From positions 3,959,001 to 4,023,000 of the forward strand of contig OX637397.1 of assembly GCA_951799425.1 (NCBI GenBank): 64,000 nucleotides of DNA. The letters run 5' to 3'. Shown here in pieces: positions 32,701-44,700 of this stretch; the stretch's first letter is position 1; the number at the start of each line of letters is the position of its first letter. Source of the DNA: Ilex aquifolium (Eukaryota; Streptophyta; Magnoliopsida; Aquifoliales; Aquifoliaceae). The notes under the pieces are model-generated. The model was given only the letters and a program-made list of their open reading frames with translations. It was not told the origin of the DNA and ran no database searches. The translations under genes and the position numbers were made by a program.

Positions 32701-35700
32701 ATTCTTCTACGCTTTTTCTAGAAAACCCTTTCTCTCTTTTGCTTTTTGCTTTGCGGCTTCATCTTCCTTCCTTCATCTGTCCATCAAGAATTCTCAACGA
32801 GCACCTAGACCTTCCTTTGGATTATTTCGAGGACTTTCGAAGCTTCTTTCACCCTTTCTAGGCATTTTTCTTGGTTTTTGATCATCGATCACCTCCATTT
32901 TCTAGGTACGCCCTCTGTCTTGTTTCTTCTTTAGCTTCTCTCTCCTAGGGTTTCCTAATTAACCTTGGATCCTTCGAATTCAAGGTGGTTTTTCCACTTT
33001 TGGTCGCTTCGCTTATGTTATTTTAGGAGCTCGGGTCAATCTTCATATTGTCTTCCTATTTTCTTGGACCCCTACGCGACTTCTAGGGTTTTCCTCTTTG
33101 ATCGTTGGTGCTTGGATCCTCGAGCCATTGAGGATTGTTCTTCGAACGTCCCCCCTCTCTACACCTATTTTGGCTATTTCATGCCTCGTGCCTTCATGTC
33201 TGCTTCTTCTGAGGCTACAGGGTTTTTTGTCTCCCTTCCTATGGTTGACAGATCTCCTCAGATCCGATCTCGTCGTTGTAGACGGATTGGTTTTGATGGT
33301 GAGGACGATCTGTCGAGCTCCCCCAAGGTGAGTGAAAGGGTGAATTTATCAGACCCTGATGAGGTTGGTGACCTTGGAGATATGGGCGATGAGATAGATA
33401 ACTTCGAGGTCGACGTGATCAAAGCTCGCGCTGCTGGCGTCGGGGCTCTCTCGCTGCTTCTTGGCTCATCTTCGAAGCCTAAGAGATCTCAGAGGAGACG
33501 AACTAGGAAAAATGTCATCGGGGCTTTAGGCTCAACTGGAGAGGGTGAAAACACACCGAGCAGCTCAGACGCCTTAGGACCTAGTAGAATTACCCCTCAT
33601 CTGCTCGACATACTCTTTGCCAAATTCGGCTTCCCTAGGAATATGTATGTCTGGTGTCCCAATGTTGACAATTGTTACAACACTGTGATTCTTGAGAAGA
33701 CTTACTTCTTCTCCACTACTTTTGAGTACGGGCTTTGGTTTCTCAGGCACCCCTTTCTAAAGTCCGTGCTTTAGTACTTTAATGTATGTCTAACTCAACT
33801 CTCCCCCAACTTCTAGGGTATCCTAGTGGGCCTTATGATTTTCTTTAAAGAAAACGGCCTCGTTGGCTTCCCAGTTGTTCCCTTACTCATGAATTTCTTC
33901 AATGTCAAGTTCTCTCCTGCCGATGACTTCTTTTATATTTCGAAATGGGTGAAGACTCGCCCTCTGACAATCGATCTTCCGACCTCCCACAAGGGTTAGA
34001 AAGATAGCTTTTTCTTTGTGTCTGGCTAGGAATGAGAGTTCCACCTGAAACATGTGTCTCAAGCTTGGTCAGACCCAAATAACTTGGGTGAGTCCACATC
34101 GAGGTGTCTTATTTGAGCTTTGTTCTCATTTGTCCTTAACTTTTCGATTGCTAACGTCTTTTCTTGTTGTTTCAGGTATTTGCCCTGACCTCAACGCCGA
34201 TGACAAGCTCTTCCTTCGGGACCTTAAGGAGTGCTCCTCGAAGAAATACGTCAAGCTCATCTCACCATCGATCTTAGCTAAGCACGAATTAAGGCCGCCA
34301 GTGGTAAAGGGTGAAGCTATTGTACCTCTTTCTGCAGTTAGAGGAGAAGACCTTTATGGTAAGACTTTCACATTATACCTTTTGTTAGAATTTCATCCTA
34401 TTTTGTAGGATCTCTGGCTTAATCCTTTGTTTTCCTTTCCTGCTTAGATCTTGACGTCATGGCTTCAGACACTGATGCCGTTAAGGCAAAGCTGGCCAAG
34501 ATGAGGACTGACACTAAAGCCTTAGAGGTTGCCGGAAAAAGGAAGGTTGAGGTCGTGTTCGATGCTGACCTAGAGCCTTCAGAAAAAGTGCTAAAGAAGG
34601 ACCCCAAGGAAAAGGCCCCTCTTGCTCCCAAGTCGTCTACTAATGCTAAGAAGGTCAAGGATCCTCCTTCTGAGCTCAAGAGGACTCCTGCAGAGGTGGC
34701 CAATACCTCTACCACGCCTAAGGAGGTGATCAAGACCTCTGTTGAAGCTACTCCATATCTTCAAGACCCCTTTCCAACACAGACTTTAAAGGAAACACTT
34801 TCAAGGGTGCTTCAGGGCGCGTCGGGGAGTCCTTCAGCTAGTGTGGCCAAAGGTGAGCGCTCTTTTCTGAGTGATGTTGACCTAGCCGCTAGTGCTATAC
34901 TCTCAATCATTCCCGAAGCGGACATCCTGAAGGCTTCCTCGATGTCTCTTTCTACTTCAGTTGCCAGTGCCTTACACGGGGCAACCTCGGTAAGTTCTCG
35001 ACCTCTATCTTTAGGGTTTAATGGAACCCTCTTGCTGACCTCTAACTTGAGTTTATTTCTGTTTTTATAGATGGCGATACACATCAGTGCTTTGGTGAGC
35101 AGAGTTCGAGCTTTAGAGAAGGTTGCCAAAGATGCCAAGAAATCTCTCATGGCCTCTGAGCTCAAGGTTGCAGAGCTGATCTTCGAGAGTAATGATCTCA
35201 AGAAGAAGGTCGAGAAGCTAAGCTTGTCCAAAGAGAGGCTCGAGACCGAGGTCAAGTTGAAGACAAATAGTCTTGTACAAGCTCAGAAGGATGTGGTGAA
35301 GGCTTGGGAAGTGGCGAAGTCGGCAAAAGATGACCTAAAAGAGCTGAACATAGTCTGCGACACCTACCACAAGGAGTTCGAGGCCGAGAAGTCTAAGGTG
35401 GCTGATAGAGATGCCACCATCGCTGATCTAAAGGATGAAAATGCCACTGCCTGGGCTAAAGGCTACTTTGCCTTCCAGAAGCAGGCCATGAAGAAGTATC
35501 CTGACCTAGACTTCGACTTCAAGCCTCCCCTTGGAGAAAAAAGGGAAGAAGAAGAGGGATCTTCGGCAGAGGAGGAAGAAGCTAATGAAAAGGAAGTTGC
35601 AGCTATGGATGGGGCGGCTTCTAATCTCACTCTGCCAATGGTTGCTTCGGATGAAGTGGAGAACTCAGCTCCTACTCTGCCTGAAGGTCAGATGGACGCC

Positions 35701-38700
35701 ACTGTTGAAATGGCTAAGAGTCAAGAAGAGATAACTACCCCAACTGCAGATGCATAGCTTCTCTGTTTTCTTTTGAACAATGAACTTTCAGCTCTGTAAC
35801 TTCCATTTAGTTTTAAATACCAACTGACTTTGAAAATCTGTCTAATTAGTATCTTTTTCTTTCTTTATGCTTGAGATTGTGGAAATATGTCTCCTTCCTT
35901 GTCCTTTGTTTTAAGAAGGGTCTTGGTCTTCTGAGAGTAGTTGTTTCCAAACTGCTAGTTTATGGGGCCAAGTCTGAGGTGTGCGTGGCCCCCTAGACTT
36001 GGGCTCATTGAACGTTTATGAGCTTGAAGAGCTTATTTTACATTTAGGAGCTAAAAAGCTCATTGTTTGTGTATGAGCTTAAGAGCACATCTTACGCTTA
36101 TGAGCTGAAGAGCTCGTTGTGTGTCCATGAGCTTAAGAGGTCATCGTTTGTTTATGAGATGAAGAGGTTATCGTTTGTTTATGAATTGAAAAGCTGAAGA
36201 GCTCATCGTTTGTTTATGGTCTGAAAAGCTCATCTTATTTTAAAGAGCTTAAGAGCTCATCGCGTTTTCTAAAGGAATGAGTTGAATCTTTCATTCATTG
36301 ATGGAAAATTTTTACAAAGAATTTCAGCAGGAATCGAAACAATCTTTCCCACAGACGGTGTCAAACTGATGGTTTAACTTATGCGGTCGTGTAGCAGAGC
36401 TCGGGGCTAAAAAGGGGGAAATGGATTGGAGATTCGTAAGGGACGTTAATAGAGTTCATTAGAATACCCAGTCAGAGCTACTAGGCTCTCGATGGTTAAA
36501 CATTCGACACAAGGATAATAACCAAGAATGAAAATCAATAGACATGAGATTTATAGTAGTTCATCAGTTCGGAAGCTTGGCTAGTCCATTTTAATGGAGT
36601 CTCTTGCTCCTGAGAGAGTTTTATATTGCTTGGGGAAGACGATTACAATGCTCTTAAGAGTCAATTCACAGATGTTCGATCTTTTACAGTATTAGGGATC
36701 AGTCTTGAACGTGGTCTTGACGTAATCCATGACTCCTCCAGGTGGTTATGATCCATGTAAGGGAATATTTGGCTGTTGGGGGCTACAGTCTCTAGGTGTG
36801 ACGTGGCCTTTTGGAAGGTGTAAGTTGTTGTTATCATCGTGTGCACGAGGGTTACGTTGGTGCTGACTCCTGAGTTGCGGTTCTCGACCTAGGAAGTCTG
36901 AGCTGAGGTCGCGAGCTGGGCAGCTAGAGACTGGTAGCTCAGCTAATTTGTCTGACCTGCATGTCTCGAGGGCATACTTTCGAGCTGTATCTGAACCGAG
37001 CTTAATCTTGAATAATTTTTGATATCATCAATTATCTTTTTGAATTCAGAGGCATATGCTTTATATTTTACCTCTCGCAATGTCTCCTCCAAGATATGAT
37101 ATGGCTTAGTCCATGTGCTGATTTCAGTATCATATGATGCCCAAACACCCCATTGTATGTTTTGTTGGTTGAAATCTTGTGTATGTTAGAGTTGACCATC
37201 AGCCAGCTATCCTCAAATTTTACATGTACAAAATGGTGTTTCCACCTTAACCTTCACTTCAAGTAGAACGAACTTAGATTGTTACTAACATAGTGTAATA
37301 CCAAGGCCTTTAACATTTTATCAATTCCATCTCATTGTAGGAGAAATGTCTCATCATGGAGATGATGCTTTGGAAGTCTTTAACTCACAAGGAACCTCTA
37401 GATCAAAGACTAGGCTCGATGCATATTTTATCTGGAAATTTTGACCATCGAGTTGAATCGCTAAAATTGGAGGATGAGATCTGATGATGTCTCGGAATTA
37501 ATCTCCCAGGCCCAACCTGATATGGTGCTGTTGGGTTTTACGGGGTAGGCTTAAGAAAACTAAAGTTATGCAATGAGAGACAAATAATGTAAGTGGTTCA
37601 CCCTAGCCGATGGATTTGGCTACATCCACTGTAATGGAGGCTCTTGCTCCTTGATAAAATGTATTGATCTCAAATGGTTATAAGGAAATTACAGGCGCAG
37701 GGCCGTTATGGATCCTTTCTTATCTGGATATTCTAGGATCAAGGGCAAAAATACCAGAAAGAAGGCTAGGAAGAAGGCTCAGGAGTCGATCCCCCTTCCT
37801 TGCTTCTACTGTTCTATTTATATGGTGCCTCTCCCTAGGGTTTCTTGCTCTTTTTCTTCATTTTCCTGATCTTGTGGGGACCTTTCGTCCTTTCCCTGCA
37901 AGCTTTTTTGTCCACCGGCGGTACTGTGCCCACAACCATCTTGGTTCGTTCGGCATCACTTCTCTCTGCCTTTTGCAGGGTGTAACTCTGAGGAATTAGA
38001 GCTGGTTCCCTTTGTCCTTGGAGCACGTGGCGTAATAGGGCTCACCTTAGGTTATGGGCTGAGAATCGGATCAGGGCTGGGCTGTTGGCTCTTTGGTCTC
38101 TTAGGCCCCCTGCTCTCGATGTGGACTGGTTGAGACCATTTCCTTTAGGCTTCGAAGTCCACATTCAGGATTTTCAGGGCGTATTGGGCTCGGCTATCAT
38201 GGCGGCCCAGGCCAAAAAATCTATCCTCATCAGTTGCCCCCCAGCCCCTGGTCACGAGAATGACGTCTTCTCTGACCTGGAGTTTGGAAGTGTCTTTTTT
38301 GATTTTTCCCTTGTCTCCATACGTGGCGGGATGCGTGGTCAGACGGCTTTGCATTGGTTTGGGCCGCTTTGGTATTCGCCGGCTGTGATGGGACGGTTTT
38401 TACACGTGTCACCATCGGGTGAATCCATCGGTACGGCTTCTGAGACGCGTCCTGACGTCTCGCCTCTCAGGACATTAAATGCCTTGTATAAAAGTGGGGG
38501 AAATCCCTTCGCCTGTGTTGCTTTTGTGTTTTTTGAATCTCCTCCTTGCGTTTCCTTCACCTCCTTTGGCTTTCGAGGCGCTTCGTTTCAGACTTTCAGG
38601 CGATCCTTAGGGTTTCTGCGTTCCCGGTTCTTTTCTGCATCTAGCGCCTTGACTAGGTACGTCTTTCCTCCTCTCTTTATTCTTGCTCGACCTGGATCCC

Positions 38701-41700
38701 TTCAACCCTCCTTGGTGGGGTTTTGGGTTCCGCTTCTTAATATGGAGGTTTAGCTATTTTAGGAATCATTTCGACGACCTTTCCCCCCTTACGCATTTCG
38801 TGGACCATCTTACTTCGCTTAGGGTGTCCTTCCTTCGAGGTTGGTGTATGAGACCTCCATTTCTGACTGACTGTGCTTTACATTTGCCTTTCTTCCACTC
38901 CGGTTTGCTGCCTGGACCTTTGATGGGGAAGTACGTCGTTTCCTCATCCGAATCGGATTCCGAGGACCAGGTAGAAGAGGAGGTCGAGGAAAGTACCTCA
39001 AGTTCTCCGAGCGGTAGTTCTGTTGATAGGGCTGCCTCTGGGTCCGCCCTTGGAGTTTCTGCTTTAGCCCCTATAGAAGAAGCTCGTCATCTTTCATCCC
39101 TACCCCCTGTTTCTTTTGTTCCGTCAAAGATTAGGAAATCCAAGCCGGCTCCTCCCCCAACTCCTAGAAAGAGAGTTCGTCGGGATCAAGCAGACCTGGC
39201 TTGTTGTGCAGAAGCGACTCCCAGTTGTCTCAGCGATGAGGATTTAGATGAGCTGAGGCGGGAGTATCATTTTCCCGACTCCGTCCTCTTACACTTTCCT
39301 GAGCAACACGAGAGGTGTAATTCTTCTATTATCGGCCTGGTCTGTTTTTACGAATCCACTTTCCGTGCTGGTCTGCGGTTCCCTGTTCATCCTTTCATCC
39401 GAATCGTTCTCGGGTTTTATTACATTTATCCTGCTCGGCTCTCTCCAAATGGCTGGGGCTTCCTGATCGGGTTTCTCGTTCATTGGTTTAAGAGTGGGAA
39501 CGACTCTCATCCTTCCATTATGGAGTTTGCCTCTCTTTTTCAACTTAAGTCTTCCCCTTCTGCGGGTTTCCTGTACTTTGCGAAAAGGGTCAAGGCGAGG
39601 AACTTAGTTACCGGGCTTCCCTCTTCCAACAAAGGGTGGAAACCCAAGTTTTTCTTTGTTAGAGGTGACTCCTGGGAGCTTTCTGGGGAACCAGGGGACG
39701 TCCCTCTTATTCCCAGGTTTTGGGGAGCTCCAAGGAATATAAGTAAGGCCCTTCAATTCAGCTGCATCTTTCTTTGTTGTTTCTTTTTTACTGACTTAAC
39801 TTCTGGTTTGCAGATTATCGTCCTGTCCTTGGGGTTGAGGAGGCAGCTAGAGTTGCTAGGGCCGAGGCCTTGGGGTTGCAGTCATTCTTCGACTTGGTGA
39901 CCGACGAGAATCTAGCCCTCTACGAACTCGGGCCTCCTGTTGAGCAAGCTCCAGCACCGGCATCGTCCCCTGCTCCCCAACCTGACCCCATGAATCAAGA
40001 CTTGATAATGACGATGTTCTCGGATACCGATAAGTCGAGGAAGAAAAAGAAGCTGGTGAAGAGCTCGCAGCTGTTACCCAAAGAAGCATCGGTATCCGGG
40101 CCCGTACCTGTTTCCTCTGGGCAGAAGAAGGAAGATTTTCCTTCTCATGGGGATGTGGCTCCCCCCTCGCTATCTGTTGAGGCATCTCAGGGCAAATCTT
40201 CAACCGAGGGAGCTTCGAAAGGACGGTACGAGGCCCCGGTAGTTCCTCCTCGCTCTGCCTCTCAGGAAAGCGGGAAGGTGGATCCCGCTCCCTCTTTTTC
40301 CAAGGAGCAAGGGGACGGCTTCCTTCGTGACCCTGAGGTCGCCGTTGCCGCCTTGTCCGAGTTGGTTTCCACATCGGATCCCAGGGTAGCCATGCGGGTT
40401 CCTTTTGACAGGAAGGTGGATCGCGCTATTCGGGGCATGGCAGAGGTACTTTCTATCCTCACCCTTCCCCTTCTTCGATATTTCTTTATGCTGAGATTTT
40501 CACGGGTCTTTTTTGTACTGACCGACCTTTTTCTTTCTTAGTCGCTCGCTAGCGTGAAGATGCTGGGCTTTCACTACAATGAGGAGCTCTCGAAGGCTAA
40601 GGAGTTAATGGACGCCATGTTAGTGAGCAGGGAGGCCGCCGAGAAGAAGGTGAAGATTCTGTCTTCGGAGGCCATTGAGCTGAAGATGATTAATGATGAG
40701 ATGGATGCCCGCCTTCAGGACTTCGTCAAGCTCATGGACTCAAAGGACGACAAGCTCAAAGCCAAGGAGGCCGACCTGATAGTCAAGGATTCAGAGCTCA
40801 GGGCCAAAGATGCTGATTTGGCGGCTAAAGATTCCGAGTTATCATCTTTGCGGGCTCATGTTTCGCAGCTTGAGAGAGAGAGCGCCTCTGCCTTTGTGAA
40901 GGGTTTTTTAAATCTTCAGGATCAACTTGAGGAGGCCTATCCTGACCTTGACTTGGATCCCTTCGTACCCATACTTGGCTTCAAGAAGGCGACGGTGGTG
41001 GCTGAGGAGGCCGAGACTCCTGATCCCGGTGAGGGTGTGGCACCTGGTACCGAGGAGGCGTCTGGTCCCGTGGTGGAAGCGGCGAAGGAGCTAGGTGCGT
41101 CGGCAGGGGCTTCCTGTGAGGGAGCAGGTGGTGACAAAGAGATCTTTTCTTGAGGTCGATGCGAGGCCCTCCTGTTGCTTTGATCTTCCTTGTAATTTTT
41201 CAGGTTGTTTTTTGTAATGCTTCATTGTAACTTCTTCAGACGCTGAAATGAGAACACTTGTGGTTTTTCCCTTTTTTATGGTTTTGTCTCGTAACGCTTC
41301 ACTGTAGACTTCATCATCTGGTCTTTGTAGCCGATTTTGCTACTTCATGTTGTCTTCAGTCGATGGCCTTAGACACCCCAGGCTGACTTTTTGCATTTTC
41401 ATTTTTAGCCGAGCTTATCTAAGTCGAGCTGACCTTCACGCTTCCTTCCTTGAGTCGTTTAAACTCCTTAGGGCTGTTTTGGTCTTTTCCTGTTACTTTT
41501 CTCGTACTGCAGGTCCGACGGTTTGGTTCGTTTGAGAACGTGCGCCGTCAGTGGGTTTAGTGATCCCTCGATCGTGGTGCTCAAGAAGCCCCCACGACGC
41601 CACGTGTCCCCTTCATTAATTGCGAGGGATGTGCATTAACTGCTTCCGGCGACAGTGATAAGGCCTGTCTTGTAGCGTCTATAAATAGGCCTCCCGGGGA

Positions 41701-44700
41701 ATGATTGCTCTCTACTGAGCATAAAAAGAAGTTTTCTACCTTCTTCTGTGACATACTTCCCTTTCCCTATTGCTTCTAAGAAACCCAATTCGATTTCTGC
41801 ATTCATGGCTATTTCCTCTTCTCCATTTGACGTTATGGAGCGAATCTTTGGTAATGCAGAGGTTAGCGAAATCAACGAGGACAAGGCTCAGCTTCTTGCC
41901 AGGCGCTTCGAGTTCCCCCAAGGTGTTGTCGTGCGCCCCGCCGGCTTGCGCAGGTTTCATAGCCCGGTTAGTGGTGAAGCTTGTTTCTTCGAGGCCCCCT
42001 TCTTATTAGGGCTTCGGTTTCCCCTTCCTGGGTTGATACGAGAAGTCCTTCATTTCTTCGGCTTCTGCCCCGCCATGCTCCTTCCATCTGGTTGGGCGGT
42101 ATTACTGGCCTTCACCGCTGCGTGGGGGAGGTTGTTCCCTCAGGCCAGGGCTAACTTGACGGAGTTTCTTCATTTTTTCCGCCCTGAGGAAATATCCGAG
42201 TTCTACCATTTTGTCCCTAGGCGAGGGGGAGAAATTTCCATCCGGGACCTCCCGCCGAGCCCTGAAGGGTGGAGAAGGAGATATTTTTTTGTTTCTGGAG
42301 ATGGCTGGGAGTTTGGTTCCCAATTCCCGGGGTCTGTTAGAGTTTCTACTGCCTGGGGACGCCGTAGAAATCTAAGTAAGTTCTTGCCTTCGTGTTTGTT
42401 GATGCTTGTTTACGTGTACTAACGGCATTGCTTGTTCCTGTTGTAGGAGAGCTCCCGCCCCTCATTGCCTCGGAGTCGGCTCGGGTCGACCAAGCGCGGG
42501 CCCGTCTTCCTTTTTCTTACATTGAGCTGATGCATCCCGGGATTTCCTCGGCGTCAGGCGACCGTGCGTAATTGATGTCTTTTATTTTTCTGTTCCTTTG
42601 CTCGAAACCTTGCTAAGTCTTTGATTTTGTTTGTGTAGTCCTTTCTTACCTGGTGACTCAGCGCCATATGATCATGGAGCGTGTGGATGAAAGGAGACGG
42701 GATAGGACCCTAGGACCTCCGGCAAAGAGGACGAGGTTGGGAGAAAGCGGTTCTTCTGGCGAGGTTCTCGTTCCTGTCGCCGAGGCTCCCGTTCCTGCGT
42801 CCGAGGTCCCTACTTCTGTACCCGAGGCCCCGAGGTTGCGATGAGAGCTTGTCAATAGTGAGGCCACTGCGGGTACTATTGTGGTCGACCCTATGGGAGG
42901 GCCGGTTCGGCGATGCACTTCACTAATTGTTGCGGCTGGTCCAAGCTCGGCTCGTGCCCCCCAGACCTCTACTGCTGACTCGGAGGCCGGTCTACTCCGG
43001 GACGTGAGCTTGAGCAGTCGTGCCCTGATGGAGTTGATTCCCCGAGCTGACCTTCGCTGCTCTGTAGATCTCCCTTTTCAAGTTCGAAGTCATGATGCGC
43101 TTCATGCCCTCCTTGAGGTACGTTCTGGTGCTTTTCCCTTTATTTCTACCTTCTTGGCATCTTATAACGTCCTTTATGTTTTCAATCGGCGACACATGTC
43201 TGCGCTCTTGGGAGGGAAATTTTTATGTTGAGGAGTGATGTCCAGAGGAGGGGCGCTGAGGTCCTTGAAGTTCGTCAGCGCGGCTCCGAGCTCTTGAGCT
43301 GGGGCCTGGCTACTGAGAGAGAGTTGGAGCAGGTCCTTGAGTAGCAGGCTCAGACCTTCAGACAACTGATTGCCAGTACCTCAGCTGAGGTCTCCCTCAG
43401 GGACGAGCTGGCTCGTTTGAGAGAAGATCGTGACGCCCAGAAGGAGGACCTGCTCAACGCTGCTGTTACCCGCTCTCTGCTGGAGGATCAGCTGAAAGAG
43501 TCCCGAGCTGCTATTTCTGAGCTGAGTAAATCTTTAGTTGCTGAGCGTCAGCTGGCAGAGGATCAGCGAAAAGATTTTGAGAAGGCTAGGTTGGAGGCAG
43601 CTAAGGCTTTTGTTAACGGGTTCTTTAACTTTGCTGACCAGGCGATGGAGAGGTTCCCCGACTTGGATCTCGAGCAATTTCAGCCGAGGTTTGATGCTTC
43701 TCCAAGTAGTGGTGCTCCCGACGCTACTCCTCCTGTTCCTCCTTCAGATCGTCCTTGAGTGCCTGGATTTTTATTGCTGACTTCTCTTTTTTCGCTGTTT
43801 GTTTTTTTTTTTTGGCATATGTAGACATGTTCTTGTAATTGAACTTTCCCTTTTGTAATGGATTTTTTTCTTCTTTCTGTGGTGGTGTTCTTGTTGGTTG
43901 CTGGTGCTATATTCCCTTGCCCCCTACTCCGAAGAGGTATTGGTCTGTTTGGAGTTAGGGCTTCTTTTATACTGTTTTTTTCCGGCGATCTGTGCTTTGT
44001 GGTTCGAGCGTCTTTTGCTTGGGTTAGGCGCCACTTTTCTTTATCCTGTGTGACTGTTCATTTTTGCGAAGTACATGAAACGGTTAAGTGAACTTCCACC
44101 TACCTCGCGCCGTTATTATTAATGTTATCATGATTGCGGAAAACCAAGAGTCATTTCGTTGCTGCTGCATGCCTATTTATTTTCCGATGCTTGAGACTCC
44201 TTTCACTCTTGGTAGTTCCTTTGCATCTTATTCTCCAATCCTTCTGTCCTTGCAAATTCATGGCTCTTTCTTCTTCTCCACTCTTCAAACTGCTGCTCGA
44301 GAGGCTCTAGATGAGTCTTGGTATTCCCTGTTTTTCTTCCCTTCTTTGTTTAGCGCTGCAAATGTGGGGGAAATAGGCAAGCGATATGATTTTCCTGAGG
44401 ACCTTACAATCAGGGCCCCCACACTGGATGAGCCCATCAGTCTTTCTTCTCGTCAGGAAGTCTCGTTCTTTGAAGGCGCTTTTGAAATGGGCCTTCGTTT
44501 CCCGATACACCAGGACTTTGCCTGGGTCCTTTCCTATTATGGGTTATGCCCTTCTCGCCTTTCCCCTCAGGGTTGGGCCGCCTTGGTGAGCTTCTTCATT
44601 TTCTGGCGCCTTCAGGGTTTCGACGACTTCCCTACTGTGGGGCAATTCCTTTACTTCTTTGGGTTGTCATTCGATTTTCCCCCTATTTTTAGTACTTTCA

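Larger units (their letters stand above)
31692..37030 (-). mobile_element. LTR element A, non-autonomous, Ty3/gypsy-like, minus strand
   Basis: Two related LTRs (31692-32419 and 36367-37030) begin TGATGG and end ATCATCA, and the whole is flanked by an exact 5-bp duplication, ATTAT (31687-31691 and 37031-37035). Orientation comes from the ends of the internal region. Next to the right LTR, minus-strand GTTTGACACCGTCTGTGGG resembles the TTTGGCGCCGTCTGTGGG primer-binding region of plant gypsy elements, with two G-to-A changes. Next to the left LTR is a minus-strand purine tract, GGATTGGGGGACAAC. The element therefore reads right to left. No protease, reverse transcriptase, RNase H or integrase motif is seen in any frame. 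The only coding content is a broken four-exon gene on the plus strand, antisense to the element. It sits in intron 3 of the OBERON-like gene. Confidence 0.8.
35930..37481. repeat. Duplicated segment, copy 1 (1.55 kb)
   Basis: This segment runs from the 3' flank of gene A through the primer-binding site, 5' LTR and host intron into the last exon of the OBERON-like gene. It recurs at 45783-47333 with only scattered substitutions, by eye about 98% identity. It includes tandem variants of GAGCTTAAGAGCTCAT (about 36010-36260). The right edge is the junction with the next LTR at 37482. Confidence 0.85.

Noticed and set aside
36661-36846. 61-residue minus-strand frame, repeated at 46514-46699
   Set aside because: It lies inside the LTR and is repeated only because the LTR is duplicated. 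No start context or domain supports coding.
39856-40374. 172-residue minus-strand frame opposite gene B
   Set aside because: It is the shadow of gene B exon 2, and its composition mirrors that exon.
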